DNA of 64,000 bases from JANQFV01 sp964468185 (GTDB taxonomy: Bacteria; Planctomycetota; Phycisphaerae; UBA1845; Fen-1342): contig CAYXTR010000013.1 of assembly GCA_964468185.1 (NCBI GenBank), positions 62,001 through 126,000 of the forward strand, written 5' to 3'. Below, in pieces: positions 15,580 to 27,565 of this stretch. Each line of letters opens with the position of its first letter. Positions within the stretch are counted from its first letter, which is position 1. Made by a program: the position numbers and the translations under genes. Under the pieces are notes generated by a model. It had not been told where the DNA came from. It saw only the letters and a list, made by a program, of their open reading frames with translations, and did not search any database.

Positions 15580-16362
15580 TTAGCGCCGACGCGGTGTTGC
15601 CGTCGGCGTGTCCACCACCGCACCGAATCGCCGCACCCGTCGCGCGTAGTCCCGAATCGCCTCATCGACATGTTCAGCGCGAAAGTCCGGCCATAGCACA
15701 TCGGTTACGTACAACTCCGCGTAGCTGATCTGCCACAGCAGGAAATTGCTCACCCGCATTTCGCTCGCCGTCCGTACCACCAGATCCGGATCCGGCACGT
15801 CTGCCGTGTACAGCGCGCGATCGATCGTCTGCTCGTCGATATCATCCGGCGCAAGACGCCCGGCGACCACTTCGCCGGCGATTTTGCGAACCGCGTCGGT
15901 GATTTCGGCCCGCGATCCATAATTCAGTGCCAGACACAGTGTAAGCCCCGTGTTTGTGCTGCTCATGCCGATGGTCTTGTCCATCTCCGCCAGCACGCCG
16001 TCCGGCAGCCGCGTACGACGCCCGACATGAATCACCCGCAGGTTGTTCTCCATGATCTCATCGCGCTCGGACACGAGGTACTGCGCGTAGAGCGCCATCA
16101 GGCCGTTAACCTCGTCCTCGGGCCGCTTCCAGTTTTCAAGACTGAAGCTGTAGAGCGTGAGGTACTTGATCCCCAGCCGGCCGCAATGCGTCACCACGTC
16201 GCGCACACCCTTGGCCGCGTGCCGGTGCCCCTCGATACGCGGCAAGCCGCGCTGTTGGGCCCAGCGCCCGTTTCCGTCCATGATGATCGCAATATGCCGC
16301 GGCAATGCCTCAGACGGCAGGCCCAGCACCTGCTGCGGATCGAGTGGTTCATGGCGCGTCAT
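15580..16362 (-). CDS. uppS: Isoprenyl transferase (undecaprenyl diphosphate synthase)
   Basis: A 260-residue cytoplasmic cis-prenyltransferase that elongates farnesyl diphosphate to the C55 carrier used for cell wall synthesis. HIAIIMDGNGRWAQQRGLPR contains the catalytic Asp29 and phosphate-binding residues, followed by GHRHAAKGVRDVV. TLYSFSLENWKRPEDEVNGL and LVVRTASEMRVSNFLLWQISYAELYVTDVLWPDF (normally RTSGE-R-SNF) complete the family motifs. It starts two bases after the purA stop. Confidence 0.96.
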   Translation of the reverse strand: MTRHEPLDPQQVLGLPSEALPRHIAIIMDGNGRWAQQRGLPRIEGHRHAAKGVRDVVTHCGRLGIKYLTLYSFSLENWKRPEDEVNGLMALYAQYLVSERDEIMENNLRVIHVGRRTRLPDGVLAEMDKTIGMSSTNTGLTLCLALNYGSRAEITDAVRKIAGEVVAGRLAPDDIDEQTIDRALYTADVPDPDLVVRTASEMRVSNFLLWQISYAELYVTDVLWPDFRAEHVDEAIRDYARRVRRFGAVVDTPTATPRRR

Positions 16363-16364
16363 GG

Positions 16365-17672
16365 CTAGACCTCGTCCCCTACCAGGATGACCTGATCTCG
16401 TGACGGTCCCACTCCGATCATACGTACCGGCGACCCGATCCGTTCGCTGATCAGCCGCACATAATCCCGCGCCGCGGCCGGCAACTCATTGAAATGTCGA
16501 CAGCCCGTCAGGTCCTCCGACCAACCGGGCAACGTCTCATACACCGGCTCCACGTCCTCGAGATGGTTCGGGTCCGACGGAAACTCATCCAGCCAACTGC
16601 CGCCTACCTTGTACGCTACCGCTACCCGGAGCTGCTCCAACCCCGTTAGCGTGTCGAGATGCTGCAGCGCCAGGCACGTCGGCCCCGTGAACATCGCCGC
16701 ATAATGTGCCGCTACCGCGTCGAACCAGCCACACCGCCGCGGCCGCCCCGTGGTCGTGCCAAACTCATTACCTTGTTGACGGATGGTGTCGCCGATGGCG
16801 TCCTTCAACTCTGTCGGAAACGGCCCCGAACCGACCCGTGTACAGTACGCCTTCAGGACACCGACGGTTGACTGACACGCCGTTACGGGCACGCCGGCGC
16901 CGCTGGTCACCCCGCCCGCCGCACTCGAACTTGTCACATACGGATAGGTCCCATGGTCGATGTCGAGCAGACAGCCCTGTGCGCCCTCAAAAAGAATGCG
17001 CTTGCCTTCATTGCGCAGGCGATACAACAGGGCGGTCGTGTTGCAGATGTGCGGTCGCAACTGCTCGGCGAATTGCAGGTACTCATCCGCCAGCCGGTCC
17101 GCATCGAACGTCTCACGCACCTCGAACACACCCGCCAGGTACGCGTTCTTGTGCGCCACGACCGATGCCAGCCGCTCACGAAAACGCTGCGCCGGAAACA
17201 GATCACACAGCCGAATCGCCCAGTGTCGCGCATACTTGTCGGCATACGCCGGACCGATCCCGCGGCCGGTCGTTCCGAGCTTCTCACCCACCCGGGCTGC
17301 CTTCTCTGCGAGTGCATCCTCCCGCCGGTGATACGGGAACACCAGGTGTGCCCGATCACTGATCCGCAGGTTCTCCGCAACCTTCACGTCGCGCTCGTGC
17401 AGCGACGCGATCTCACCCAGCAGCACCGCCGGATCGATGACCGTGCCAGTTGTAATGATGCTCGTGATCTCCGGCCGCAGAATTCCACTGGGAAGTTGAT
17501 GCAGAGCGAATTTCTGATCGCCGATCACGACGGTATGCCCCGCATTCGCCCCACCCGCGTACCGCACGACCGCGTCAAAGTCGGCCAGCAGCATGTCGAC
17601 GACTTTTCCCTTGCCTTCGTCGCCCCATTGCAGGCCGAGCACGCACGTGTTACCGAGGTCGCGAAAGCTCAT
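16365..17672 (-). CDS. purA: Adenylosuccinate synthase
   Basis: A 435-residue cytoplasmic enzyme joining IMP and aspartate with GTP in AMP synthesis. The start at 17672 is chosen because the family N-terminus follows (CVLGLQWGDEGKGKVVDMLL) with GAGAAG just upstream; a longer frame to 17747 adds an unlikely tail. Motifs include RYAGGANAGHTVV, GTTGRGIGPAYADK, EGAQGCLLDIDHGTYPYVTSS, TTGRPRRCGWFD and the C-terminal GVGPSRDQVI. Length is normal. Being first in an operon with uppS and cdsA is an unusual pairing. Confidence 0.97.
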   Translation of the reverse strand: MSFRDLGNTCVLGLQWGDEGKGKVVDMLLADFDAVVRYAGGANAGHTVVIGDQKFALHQLPSGILRPEITSIITTGTVIDPAVLLGEIASLHERDVKVAENLRISDRAHLVFPYHRREDALAEKAARVGEKLGTTGRGIGPAYADKYARHWAIRLCDLFPAQRFRERLASVVAHKNAYLAGVFEVRETFDADRLADEYLQFAEQLRPHICNTTALLYRLRNEGKRILFEGAQGCLLDIDHGTYPYVTSSSAAGGVTSGAGVPVTACQSTVGVLKAYCTRVGSGPFPTELKDAIGDTIRQQGNEFGTTTGRPRRCGWFDAVAAHYAAMFTGPTCLALQHLDTLTGLEQLRVAVAYKVGGSWLDEFPSDPNHLEDVEPVYETLPGWSEDLTGCRHFNELPAAARDYVRLISERIGSPVRMIGVGPSRDQVILVGDEV

Positions 17673-17783
17673 GTCTTCTCGTCTTGCGGAAGTCGAACGA
17701 CAGGGCCAGCAACGACTATACACGCGTCGTCGCCACTGATTTTCCAAGCGGGCTTTGTAGCACGGACCGTGCCGCGAGGCAAA

Positions 17784-19454
17784 TCAGCGCGACTGACGCC
17801 CGACACCAGCCTCCAGCACCCGCCGCACCCGCCGCACCAACTCATCCTGAAATGCCAGTGAATCGCCGCCGTGCAAGCCCTCATCCCGCGCCAACCACAG
17901 CAGGTTCGGGTCCGTTTGTCCGCCAAGTGGTCTCCCCATCCGCAGATGTACCACACGCGGCATCTGACCGTTCAGGTTCGGCGCTGCGTCATAGATGGCC
18001 GCGTGCCTCAGCCCGTCCGCTGCGTCGAATTGCCACGTAACGGTCTGCTGCTGCAATACCTTGCGGGCCCACGTGGTCTGCTCGCGCGCTTCCCGCGCCA
18101 GCCACTTCATCAGCAGCATCATCGGCTCCGGCGGTAGCCCGTCGTGGATATCCGCCGGGTCCATGCGCCCCGTCCGGAGCACAGTGTGCTGCGTGGCCTG
18201 CTCACCCCACGCCGGCAGCGTCACGCCCAGATGCGCCAGACCCGGGTCCGCAGATGCCCACCGCACCGCCTCCATGCCATACCGCTTGGCCAGGTCCGTG
18301 ATATCACGCACCAGCGTCTGCGGATCCTCCCACCGCATCCAGTACTGCAAATGGTCATTGGCCGGCAGCCCCACCAGCATCCGCAACAGATGCGTCGCCA
18401 GTTGCGGTGCCACGAGCGGCCCAAAACGCCGCGCGACCAGCCACGGCACATCCGTCGCGATCAATTCCCCGCCCGGCACCGGCCGCATCGCCGCCAGCAC
18501 ATCCGCGTGCTTATGCTCCCACGGCGTTTCGCTCGAAAGTAGCGTCGCCATGCCTACCTCGTCCGCATACCGCCGCCACTTGGACGAATTCTTGATCCCC
18601 CGCAGGCAGAAGTGGCTTTCGCCATCGAGGTACGCGTACGGAATGACGTCCTGAAGCGCCAGCCCCCGCGTCGGTACGTCAGCGTACTCGACCCGCGCCG
18701 ACATGATGCCGTGCAGGCTGCTGTGTGTGATCAACTCGACCGGAGCGGCGCCGGATTCCTTGAGCAGGCGCGTCAGAGTCTCCAGGTCGATAATCAGCCA
18801 CGAAGATCGTGCCAGTTGTTCCACATCCGCTAGCGACAGCTTCAGCGACCGCACCCACGCCGGATCCAGAATCGCCGCTGCCCCACGCGCCATGGCCCGC
18901 AGCTTCGACATCGACCGTGGCGGATCCGCCAACTCGACCTTGATCCCGTCCAACTCCTCCTCGAGCCGCGCCAGCGACGTCGGCAGAATCACCCGCTCCA
19001 GCGTAAACGGAGGCTTGTACGCCTTCCACCGCGGTACATTCGCCAGTGGATGACACTTCGGATCCCGCTCCGAAACGTCATGCAGCACGATCTCCTCGAT
19101 CGCACCCGTCAACCCAAAATCCGGGATGCACAGTTGTAAATGAGTTGCATCTTCCGGCGTTTCAGTCCAGCCGATCAGCTCGTCCTCACGCCCGGCATGC
19201 GCCAGGCTGTGTAGACGCAACGACCGCTGCCGCACGGGCTCCTCACCCGCAAAGAACGTCACCAGCAGTTCCGCCCTCTCCAGCAGCGCATCCTCCTTGA
19301 GCGCCGCCCGCGCGATATACCACTCTTCCTTCTTGCACCGCACCGGGCGCGAAATGAGCTTGCCCCGCCGATTCCAACTCCAGCCCCGCAGGCTGCGCTC
19401 TCCCGCACGCACCCCGCCGGCCGGTCCTTCCACTTTCCCACGTTTTACAGCCAT
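17784..19454 (-). CDS. Large orphan protein, unknown function
   Basis: A 556-residue protein with no signal peptide or membrane segment. The N-terminal ~110 residues (RGWSWNRRGKLISRPVRCKK, then beta-rich) could be a beta-sandwich, as in carbohydrate-binding modules. The middle part (residues ~205-370) alternates hydrophobic strands and helices, with SSWLIIDLETLTRLLKES, VELITHSSLHGIMSARVEY and GGELIATDVPWLVARRFGPL, suggesting a Rossmann or amidotransferase-like fold. Several Trp-rich segments follow (LQYWMRWEDPQTLVRDI). I recognise no catalytic motif. The sequence is well formed with consistent codon use, and it is transcribed in the purA direction, 111 bases upstream of it. Confidence 0.8.
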   Translation of the reverse strand: MAVKRGKVEGPAGGVRAGERSLRGWSWNRRGKLISRPVRCKKEEWYIARAALKEDALLERAELLVTFFAGEEPVRQRSLRLHSLAHAGREDELIGWTETPEDATHLQLCIPDFGLTGAIEEIVLHDVSERDPKCHPLANVPRWKAYKPPFTLERVILPTSLARLEEELDGIKVELADPPRSMSKLRAMARGAAAILDPAWVRSLKLSLADVEQLARSSWLIIDLETLTRLLKESGAAPVELITHSSLHGIMSARVEYADVPTRGLALQDVIPYAYLDGESHFCLRGIKNSSKWRRYADEVGMATLLSSETPWEHKHADVLAAMRPVPGGELIATDVPWLVARRFGPLVAPQLATHLLRMLVGLPANDHLQYWMRWEDPQTLVRDITDLAKRYGMEAVRWASADPGLAHLGVTLPAWGEQATQHTVLRTGRMDPADIHDGLPPEPMMLLMKWLAREAREQTTWARKVLQQQTVTWQFDAADGLRHAAIYDAAPNLNGQMPRVVHLRMGRPLGGQTDPNLLWLARDEGLHGGDSLAFQDELVRRVRRVLEAGVGRQSR

Positions 19455-19566
19455 CAGTTCTCCAGGCAGGCGCCGAATCGTATCCTCGCCGCTATTATCG
19501 TGGTCAGGTATAGATCGGCAACCGCCGCATGTCGACCCGGCCGCGACCCATCCCGGGAGGTGCTGC

Positions 19567-20469
19567 TTGAGTCACGACCCGTCCGACGCCCATCACGCGA
19601 ACGAGACACCCGTCCCCGCCCGCCCGGTCTCCGTGCAACCCGCGTCACACGTCACATACGCCGTGCCCGTCCCGCGTGGCCGCCCGCCCTGGCACCCGCT
19701 GCGTCGCCTCACCCGTCACGATGCCGGCCTCGACCTCAGCCTCGTCCTCATGGTCGGCCTGGTCATCCCCTTCGGCGTACAGGCCGGCATGCTCTGGCTC
19801 ACCCCCGCAGAGCAGTGGGAACTCACCGCCTCACACTGGCTGCTCGCCCTCGGCAAGTGGTTCGACGCCTTACTCCTCGTCGTCCTGGCAGCCTACTTCG
19901 TCTATCGCCACCGGATCAGCGCAGACGATCTCGGACTGCGCTCCACTTGCGTCGGCTGGCAGGTGCTGTGGTCCCTCGTCACGCTCTTCGCCGTTTATCT
20001 CGTGTTCTTCGTGATGCTGCTCGTTGTCGGTGTCCTGGTGAGCCTCTTTCCCGAGCTGCAACAGGACCTGATGGAGCGCGAGAAGTTCATGGAGATGCTG
20101 CCGCTGGAGAATTTTTGGCTCGGCGTACTGTTGCTCATCCCGGTGGCGATTCATGAAGAGATGCTGTTTCGAGGCTTGCTCATGCCGTACTTGCATCGGC
20201 TCGGCTGCCAGTGGTGGGGAGCCGTCGCGATCTCCACTTTCATCTTCGCCAGCCTGCACATCACCCAGGGTGTCCTCGGCGTCGTGCAGATCATGGGCGT
20301 CGGGGCCGTCCTCGGCGTCGCCTTCGTCCTCACCCGCAGCACGCTCGTCGTGATCATCGCGCACTTTCTGTTCAACCTCATCCAGCTACAACTCGCCCGC
20401 GTGATCGCACCCCACATGGACCAATGGATGCACGAATTGGAACAAGTCTCCGAAGCCGCCTTGTTCTAA
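19567..20469 (+). CDS. CPBP-family (CAAX protease/bacteriocin-processing) intramembrane metalloprotease
   Basis: A 300-residue multi-pass membrane protein. The start is set at TTG 19567 because GGGAGGTG lies six bases upstream; the frame is open further left but overlaps the divergent gene and is low-complexity. The family signature HEEMLFRGLLMPYL gives the EExxxR glutamates and arginine. FIFASLHITQGVLGVVQIMGVGAVLG and HFLFNLIQL carry the later FxxxH and HxxxN/H motifs. Roles in this family include prenyl-protein processing and self-immunity. No partner gene is evident nearby. It is divergently oriented from the 556-residue orphan, with a 112-base shared region. Confidence 0.88.
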   Translation: MSHDPSDAHHANETPVPARPVSVQPASHVTYAVPVPRGRPPWHPLRRLTRHDAGLDLSLVLMVGLVIPFGVQAGMLWLTPAEQWELTASHWLLALGKWFDALLLVVLAAYFVYRHRISADDLGLRSTCVGWQVLWSLVTLFAVYLVFFVMLLVVGVLVSLFPELQQDLMEREKFMEMLPLENFWLGVLLLIPVAIHEEMLFRGLLMPYLHRLGCQWWGAVAISTFIFASLHITQGVLGVVQIMGVGAVLGVAFVLTRSTLVVIIAHFLFNLIQLQLARVIAPHMDQWMHELEQVSEAALF

Positions 20470-20479
20470 ACGCCGGCGC

Positions 20480-21331
20480 TCAACGCCCCCGCGCCGCTGC
20501 CCGTCGATTCACCCAATCCAGCACCCCGAACGGCGCATAACAGACCGCCAGCAGAAATGTCCCCACTACCACCAGCGAAAGTAGCGCCCACGGCCACCGC
20601 CCGAACAGGTCATACAGCGTCGGATTCGCCGGCGGCCCGCACAGGTACATGTAATTCGCGTCGATCCCCGCCGCGCGCAACCCCGCATTAATCACCAGCA
20701 CCAGAACCGCCAGCGCCAGCGTCACGACCCAGCACCGCCACAACGCCCCCGGTTGCGGCCGCATCCGCAGCCCCACCGTCAACACCAGTACCCCGATCAA
20801 AATCGAATCATGCAGGACGAAATATCGCAGCCAGCTCGCGTCCGGGAAAACCCCCACCACGTCCGGCGTCACAATCGCCTGCGACGTACCCCCAATCCCC
20901 CAGAAATACGCCAGCTCATACAGAAACTGCCACCGCCAGCCCGGCTGCCGCCGAAACGCCGGCCACGTCTGTCGCCGCAACCCGAACCGCCATCGCCGAT
21001 CCGCGTGCGAACGCCGGCCCGCTGCAATCAGCGTTCCCGCCACCAGAAAAACAGCGATGTCGCACAGATGCAGCGGCAGGTTTTCCGCCGCCGTCCATGT
21101 ATCCGACCATATGAGCTGTGCCTGTGTTACCACAAACGCCCCCAGCATCAACGCCGCCATCCCCCAACAAACCCCTCTGCGTACCACTTGCCCGGCCGGC
21201 GTTCCCGCCGTCGCACGCAGCATCCCGCTCAGCACGAGCGATACCACGACCACCGCACCGATCGCCGACCAATGTGACAAGTCAAATGGCGTAAACTGCT
21301 CAGGAGTAGCAACCGGCCCGGTAGTCACCAT
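20480..21331 (-). CDS. TIGR02206-like integral membrane protein (YwaF type)
   Basis: About 283 residues with seven or so hydrophobic segments. The segment AENLPLHLCDIAVFLVAGTL has the LPLHLCD hallmark of this family, followed by YELAYFWGIGGTSQAIVTPDV and a C-terminal region NYMYLCGPPANPTLYDLFGRWPW. Function in the family is unknown. A longer start at 21400 is possible; neither has a strong ribosome binding site. It lies convergent with and 11 bases from the CPBP protease gene. Confidence 0.8.
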   Translation of the reverse strand: MVTTGPVATPEQFTPFDLSHWSAIGAVVVVSLVLSGMLRATAGTPAGQVVRRGVCWGMAALMLGAFVVTQAQLIWSDTWTAAENLPLHLCDIAVFLVAGTLIAAGRRSHADRRWRFGLRRQTWPAFRRQPGWRWQFLYELAYFWGIGGTSQAIVTPDVVGVFPDASWLRYFVLHDSILIGVLVLTVGLRMRPQPGALWRCWVVTLALAVLVLVINAGLRAAGIDANYMYLCGPPANPTLYDLFGRWPWALLSLVVVGTFLLAVCYAPFGVLDWVNRRAAARGR

Positions 21332-21427
21332 CGTGCTGCGTATGGTGCCGACGCGCCCAATGTGGAGCAACCCCTTCAACCGCGTGAAATGGTCGTCCAA
21401 TCGTCGTCCGGTTGCGGAACTAACTCT

Positions 21428-21646
21428 TCACTGTTTCGGCCGGGGCGGGCCAATCAACACGACACTCGTCGTTACCAGCGCAAGCCCCATCGCACAAACC
21501 GCGACCGCCAACCAGGTGTCAACAGGAAGCCCACCTCCCGGATTCGGCCCATCGGGAATCAGCCCATTCAGCCAGAACATGCCGATCAGTGATAGCAGCA
21601 GGCCGTAGTATCCCAGCCGGTTCGCCAGCTTCGGATCGCGTGCCAT
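21428..21646 (-). CDS. Small two-helix membrane protein
   Basis: A 72-residue protein starting MARDPKLANRLGYYGLLLSL; the start is supported by GGAG about eight bases upstream. Two transmembrane helices are separated by a Pro/Gly loop (DGPNPGGGLPVD). No family is recognised. It may be co-transcribed with the genes on either side. Confidence 0.6.
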   Translation of the reverse strand: MARDPKLANRLGYYGLLLSLIGMFWLNGLIPDGPNPGGGLPVDTWLAVAVCAMGLALVTTSVVLIGPPRPKQ

Positions 21647-21749
21647 GCCCGTGCTCCGGTCAAGTGTATCCGGTGAAACGACCTTACTCCACGTCGCCCA
21701 CTGAGTGAGCCTGAGAAGTGCCCCGTTTCCCTGCCGAAGTGTCCGCTTG

Positions 21750-22277
21750 CTACTCCCCACGCCGCCCTTGCAACGCCACTGAAACCGCCTGCCGCACCGC
21801 TGACAGCCGCACGACCCCGCGCTGCCCGATCGCCAACATCAGAATCTCACTCGCCTCATCCGGAATCCGACCCAGATGCTTCTGCAACCCGATCTCCTCT
21901 ATTTCGATTTCTTCCGACGGCAATTCATCACCTTCAAAGCCCGCAAACAGCGTGATCGCGTTCACCCGAATCGGCCCCTGGGCGCCATCCTTACCCACCC
22001 GCCGGTCCCATTCCTCCAACGTCAGCCCACCACTGCCCACCGCATCCGTCAGCGCCAGAAACTCCGCCGCCAGCGACGGCCACACGATCGACGCACCCCC
22101 GAACAACGTGAAAAACCCGTATGACACAAAGTTCGGCTGCTCCGAGCGACCGAGGTCGATGATGATGCGCGCCGCTGGCGGACGCCGCAGCTCTGTCCCA
22201 CCAAAGACCGTGATGAACGGCCCATGGTCCGATCCCAGTTCGCCTTCGTGTCCGCCAAACATGCACAAGTGGGCCAT
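21750..22277 (-). CDS. Conserved-looking protein with repeated FGG motifs (LiaF-C-like beta-helix, tentative)
   Basis: A 175-residue soluble protein. The start at 22277 is supported by GAGGTG five bases upstream. It repeats short FGG-type units (CMFGGHEGEL, ITVFGGTELRRPP, FFTLFGGASIVWP, ITLFAGFEGDEL), like the beta-helical C-terminal domain of LiaF/DUF2154 cell-envelope stress proteins. The last ~30 residues are helical (SEILMLAIGQRGVVRLSAVRQAV). It sits divergent to gyrA. The LiaF-like fold is a suggestion from the repeat pattern only. Confidence 0.65.
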   Translation of the reverse strand: MAHLCMFGGHEGELGSDHGPFITVFGGTELRRPPAARIIIDLGRSEQPNFVSYGFFTLFGGASIVWPSLAAEFLALTDAVGSGGLTLEEWDRRVGKDGAQGPIRVNAITLFAGFEGDELPSEEIEIEEIGLQKHLGRIPDEASEILMLAIGQRGVVRLSAVRQAVSVALQGRRGE

Positions 22278-22398
22278 GACGCACCTCATCCGCACCGCCG
22301 CCGCCGACCTTGTTGCCGCCGGTCGATCAACAAGGGATTCGTCCCGACACGCCGGATATTCTCGCCCCGCGCACCGGCCTTGTTAAGCACGCCGGGTG

Positions 22399-22428
22399 GT
22401 GACGTTTACGGGCATTTTCCGGTATAAT
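22399..22428 (+). promoter_or_regulatory. Probable gyrA promoter
   Basis: A perfect TATAAT at 22423-22428 with a poor -35 (GTGACG, 18-base spacer) lies about 120 bases upstream of the gyrA ATG. CGG rather than TGn precedes it. Confidence 0.5.
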
Positions 22429-22555
22429 CTACCCGCTTCGGACAGCAGCAGGGAACCCGCCGGCGCGGTCGTGGTCCCACCGGCTGCCAGACCGCCACAG
22501 TGTGCCACGGCCGGCATGGGGCGGGCCGCTGGCGTTGTAGGAGCAAGGACGCAGG

Positions 22556-25180
<2,625 letters not shown>

Positions 25181-25199
25181 AACCACGTCAACACCTGTA

Positions 25200-25223
25200 G
25201 CGTCAGGCCTCCGAGCCTGACGC
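25200..25223. terminator. Hairpin after gyrA (GCGTCAGGC / GCCTGACGC)
   Basis: Nine-base perfect arms with a 6-base loop, 20 bases after the gyrA stop. No T-tract follows. It resembles dispersed GTCAGGC-type palindromes and may serve as a bidirectional stop between gyrA and the convergent glycosyltransferase gene. Confidence 0.55.
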
Positions 25224-25249
25224 CCGGTGATCTCCGCATCATCCGAAAG

Positions 25250-26956
25250 TCACCGACAACCCACACGGCCCAGCAAGGGCCACCAACGCCGCTGCGCCGA
25301 GCCCGTTCCCCCATTCCCGCCTTCCCACGTACCGACATCTGCCCGTTCACACAATACCCACGTCGCCTCCGGCCCCAACTCGAACTCGCGGCACACGCGA
25401 TAAATCGTCCCGTGAACTTCAAACGCCTCCCGCGTCCCCCCCGCATCGGCGATAATCACATCGATGACGGGCGCATCCTCCAGCAGATAATCAGGCTGCA
25501 CACGCCGCCAATCGTCGGCCAGGTCGGGAGCCCGGGGATTCTCAAAGAACTCCCCGCGCGCACGGATCTTCCGCGCCACGCCACGTTCGGGCAGTCCAAA
25601 CTTGTAATCAAAAACATGCCGTCCCGTACCGTAACCCACCAGCCCGATTCGTCGCGTCGCAACGACCGCGTCATCAGGTAGTGCATCCCGCATCCACGCC
25701 ACCGGCTGCTGCAATGGCATCGCCGACATCACATAGCCGGGGTATGTACGTACGAACGAGTCGCGCCGTATTTCACCCATCTGCAATGCCCCGACACCAA
25801 CGATCAGCAAAGCCGCCACTGCAACCCCCGCCGGCCCCGCGGGCTTCCAGTTTGCCCCCACCACCAGCTGACACAGCCCAACAATGCCCAGCCACAACGG
25901 AATCATTGCCAGCGGCACGTAAGGCGCGAAGTAGCGCCCCATGCCCGTCCAGTCCGCCCCCGAATAAGCCGCAAAGCCCAGTCCCACCAGCACCGTCGCC
26001 GACACATGCGCCGCTGCGGCTCGACTTTCTCGCCGCATCCACGCCAATCCCGCCAGCAGCAGGGGCAGCACCAGCACGGTTGCGAACGGCCAGGCGATAT
26101 TCGTATTGTTGCCAGCCAGGAAGCGCAACCCGCCATTGATCGCGCCAGTTATCGATCCCGGCTTGGCGTAAAACGTATTCGGCAGCACATCTCCGAAATA
26201 CAGCCAGCGCCCCAGCGTGATCGCCGCCACGCTCCCGCCAAACACCGCCACGCCGGCCACATTCCGCCGCCAACGCTGCCAACGCGCGCCACACTGCAAC
26301 AACAGCGCCAACGGATACACCGCCACCGCCTCGGGATGAACGGTGAACAAGACCGCGCCCACGCCAGCCGTCACCAGTGGTCGCTGCCCGTCAACACCGA
26401 GCGTTACCAGTACTGCGAGTCCCGCCGCCAGTAAGCCCGTCTCCATTCCCGCCAGCGAGAAATAGACGAAGTCAGGCTGCGCCACAATCAGCAGCGGCAG
26501 GGGGGCCAGAGCCCACGCCGGCACGCCGTGGCCGACACATCGTCGCGCGATACGCACCGACAGCACCACGGCGACAAGCAGGCCCGTCGCCCCCATCAGC
26601 TTGCCGGCCACCGTCACCGGCAGGAAGGTCGCCAGCGGCACCAGCGTCAGCAGCCACCCGATATTCGTTACCGCCTCCACACGCTGCCCCGGGTTGAAAA
26701 AGAACCCCGCACCCGCGAGGAAGTTCTCAACACACCGAAAGCCGATATAGGCGTCATCCACATAGTACGGCCAGAATCCCACAACCTGCGCCAGGACGTA
26801 CGCAATGGATAGCGCAAGGACGATCCCCACCAGCAAAGATTGACTCGACGTCGCCACCGATTGCGGCACAAACCTCGACTCTGGTTCGCCCGCCACATCA
26901 GCGGCGACCGTCCGCGGCGCATCAGCAACATGAGCTGGCTTCTCGGCAACAGGCAT
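25250..26956 (-). CDS. GT-C type membrane glycosyltransferase (dolichyl/polyprenyl-phosphate sugar-dependent, putative)
   Basis: A 568-residue protein with about ten membrane helices. The first periplasmic loop has YYVDDAYIGFRCVENFLAGA, then FFFNPGQRVEAVTNIGW; the DDAYI(S)FR...NPGxRVEGxTN pattern marks a widespread family of polyprenyl-linked glycosyltransferases, with the Asp pair as likely catalytic or metal residues. The C-terminal ~170 residues (DDAVVATRRIGLVGYGTG, HVFDYKFGLPERGV) form a soluble periplasmic domain. It should transfer a sugar from a lipid-linked donor on the outer face of the inner membrane. GTG at 26962 is an alternative start. Acceptor unknown. Confidence 0.8.
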   Translation of the reverse strand: MPVAEKPAHVADAPRTVAADVAGEPESRFVPQSVATSSQSLLVGIVLALSIAYVLAQVVGFWPYYVDDAYIGFRCVENFLAGAGFFFNPGQRVEAVTNIGWLLTLVPLATFLPVTVAGKLMGATGLLVAVVLSVRIARRCVGHGVPAWALAPLPLLIVAQPDFVYFSLAGMETGLLAAGLAVLVTLGVDGQRPLVTAGVGAVLFTVHPEAVAVYPLALLLQCGARWQRWRRNVAGVAVFGGSVAAITLGRWLYFGDVLPNTFYAKPGSITGAINGGLRFLAGNNTNIAWPFATVLVLPLLLAGLAWMRRESRAAAAHVSATVLVGLGFAAYSGADWTGMGRYFAPYVPLAMIPLWLGIVGLCQLVVGANWKPAGPAGVAVAALLIVGVGALQMGEIRRDSFVRTYPGYVMSAMPLQQPVAWMRDALPDDAVVATRRIGLVGYGTGRHVFDYKFGLPERGVARKIRARGEFFENPRAPDLADDWRRVQPDYLLEDAPVIDVIIADAGGTREAFEVHGTIYRVCREFELGPEATWVLCERADVGTWEGGNGGTGSAQRRWWPLLGRVGCR

Positions 26957-27091
26957 CGTCACGCGTCCGTCTGGAAAGATCGTTATCGGTCCACACCGCG
27001 CAGCCGCGGTTACTCCCCGGATAGATCGGACTAACGGCCTGCTGACGTCAGAATCTGGGAATGAAGTGCAGAGGGCGCGCGTCAGCGAGAA

Positions 27092-27466
27092 TCAGTCGTA
27101 CCCGAGCTCCGTTAGCCGATCCTCGTCAAGTCCGAAATGATGCCCGATCTCATGCAGCACGGTGACCCGAATCTCGTCCACCAGTTCATCCCACGAGTCA
27201 CACGCCGCACACAGGTTGTCATGAAAAATGTAAATACGGTCCGGCATGGGGAGCGGCGCCATTTCCGGACCCTTCTCCTCGAGCGGTACTCCCACATATA
27301 GCCCTAGCAAACCCTCCGGCGCCTCGTGCGCCTCCAATAACTCGCGGTCCGGCCGGGAGCGCACCTCGATCATCACGTTCTCCAGATATGGCCGAAACTC
27401 CGCCGGAATCTCCGCCAAAGCCTGCTCCACCGCCCGGTCGAATTCGGCTTCCGAGGGTTGTATCAT
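27092..27466 (-). CDS. Minimal zincin-like metallopeptidase family protein
   Basis: A 124-residue protein. The start at 27466 (MIQPSEAEFDRAVEQALAEI) is preferred; a longer GTG/ATG start exists. The C-terminal VLHEIGHHFGLDEDRL has the HExxH zinc motif with the third His of HExxHxxG-type zincins, and IYIFHDNLCAAC precedes it. These short zincins are widespread; substrates are mostly unknown. It stands divergent to the SppA-like gene. Confidence 0.87.
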   Translation of the reverse strand: MIQPSEAEFDRAVEQALAEIPAEFRPYLENVMIEVRSRPDRELLEAHEAPEGLLGLYVGVPLEEKGPEMAPLPMPDRIYIFHDNLCAACDSWDELVDEIRVTVLHEIGHHFGLDEDRLTELGYD

Positions 27467-27565
27467 TTCCGCCACGCACCTCCGCACGCGAGTTGTGTCC
27501 ACCAGAGCGTGCCCGAGTATAGGTGCTCAGCCGTTCGGCGGCACGGCCAGGTCTTGGAGATCAGA

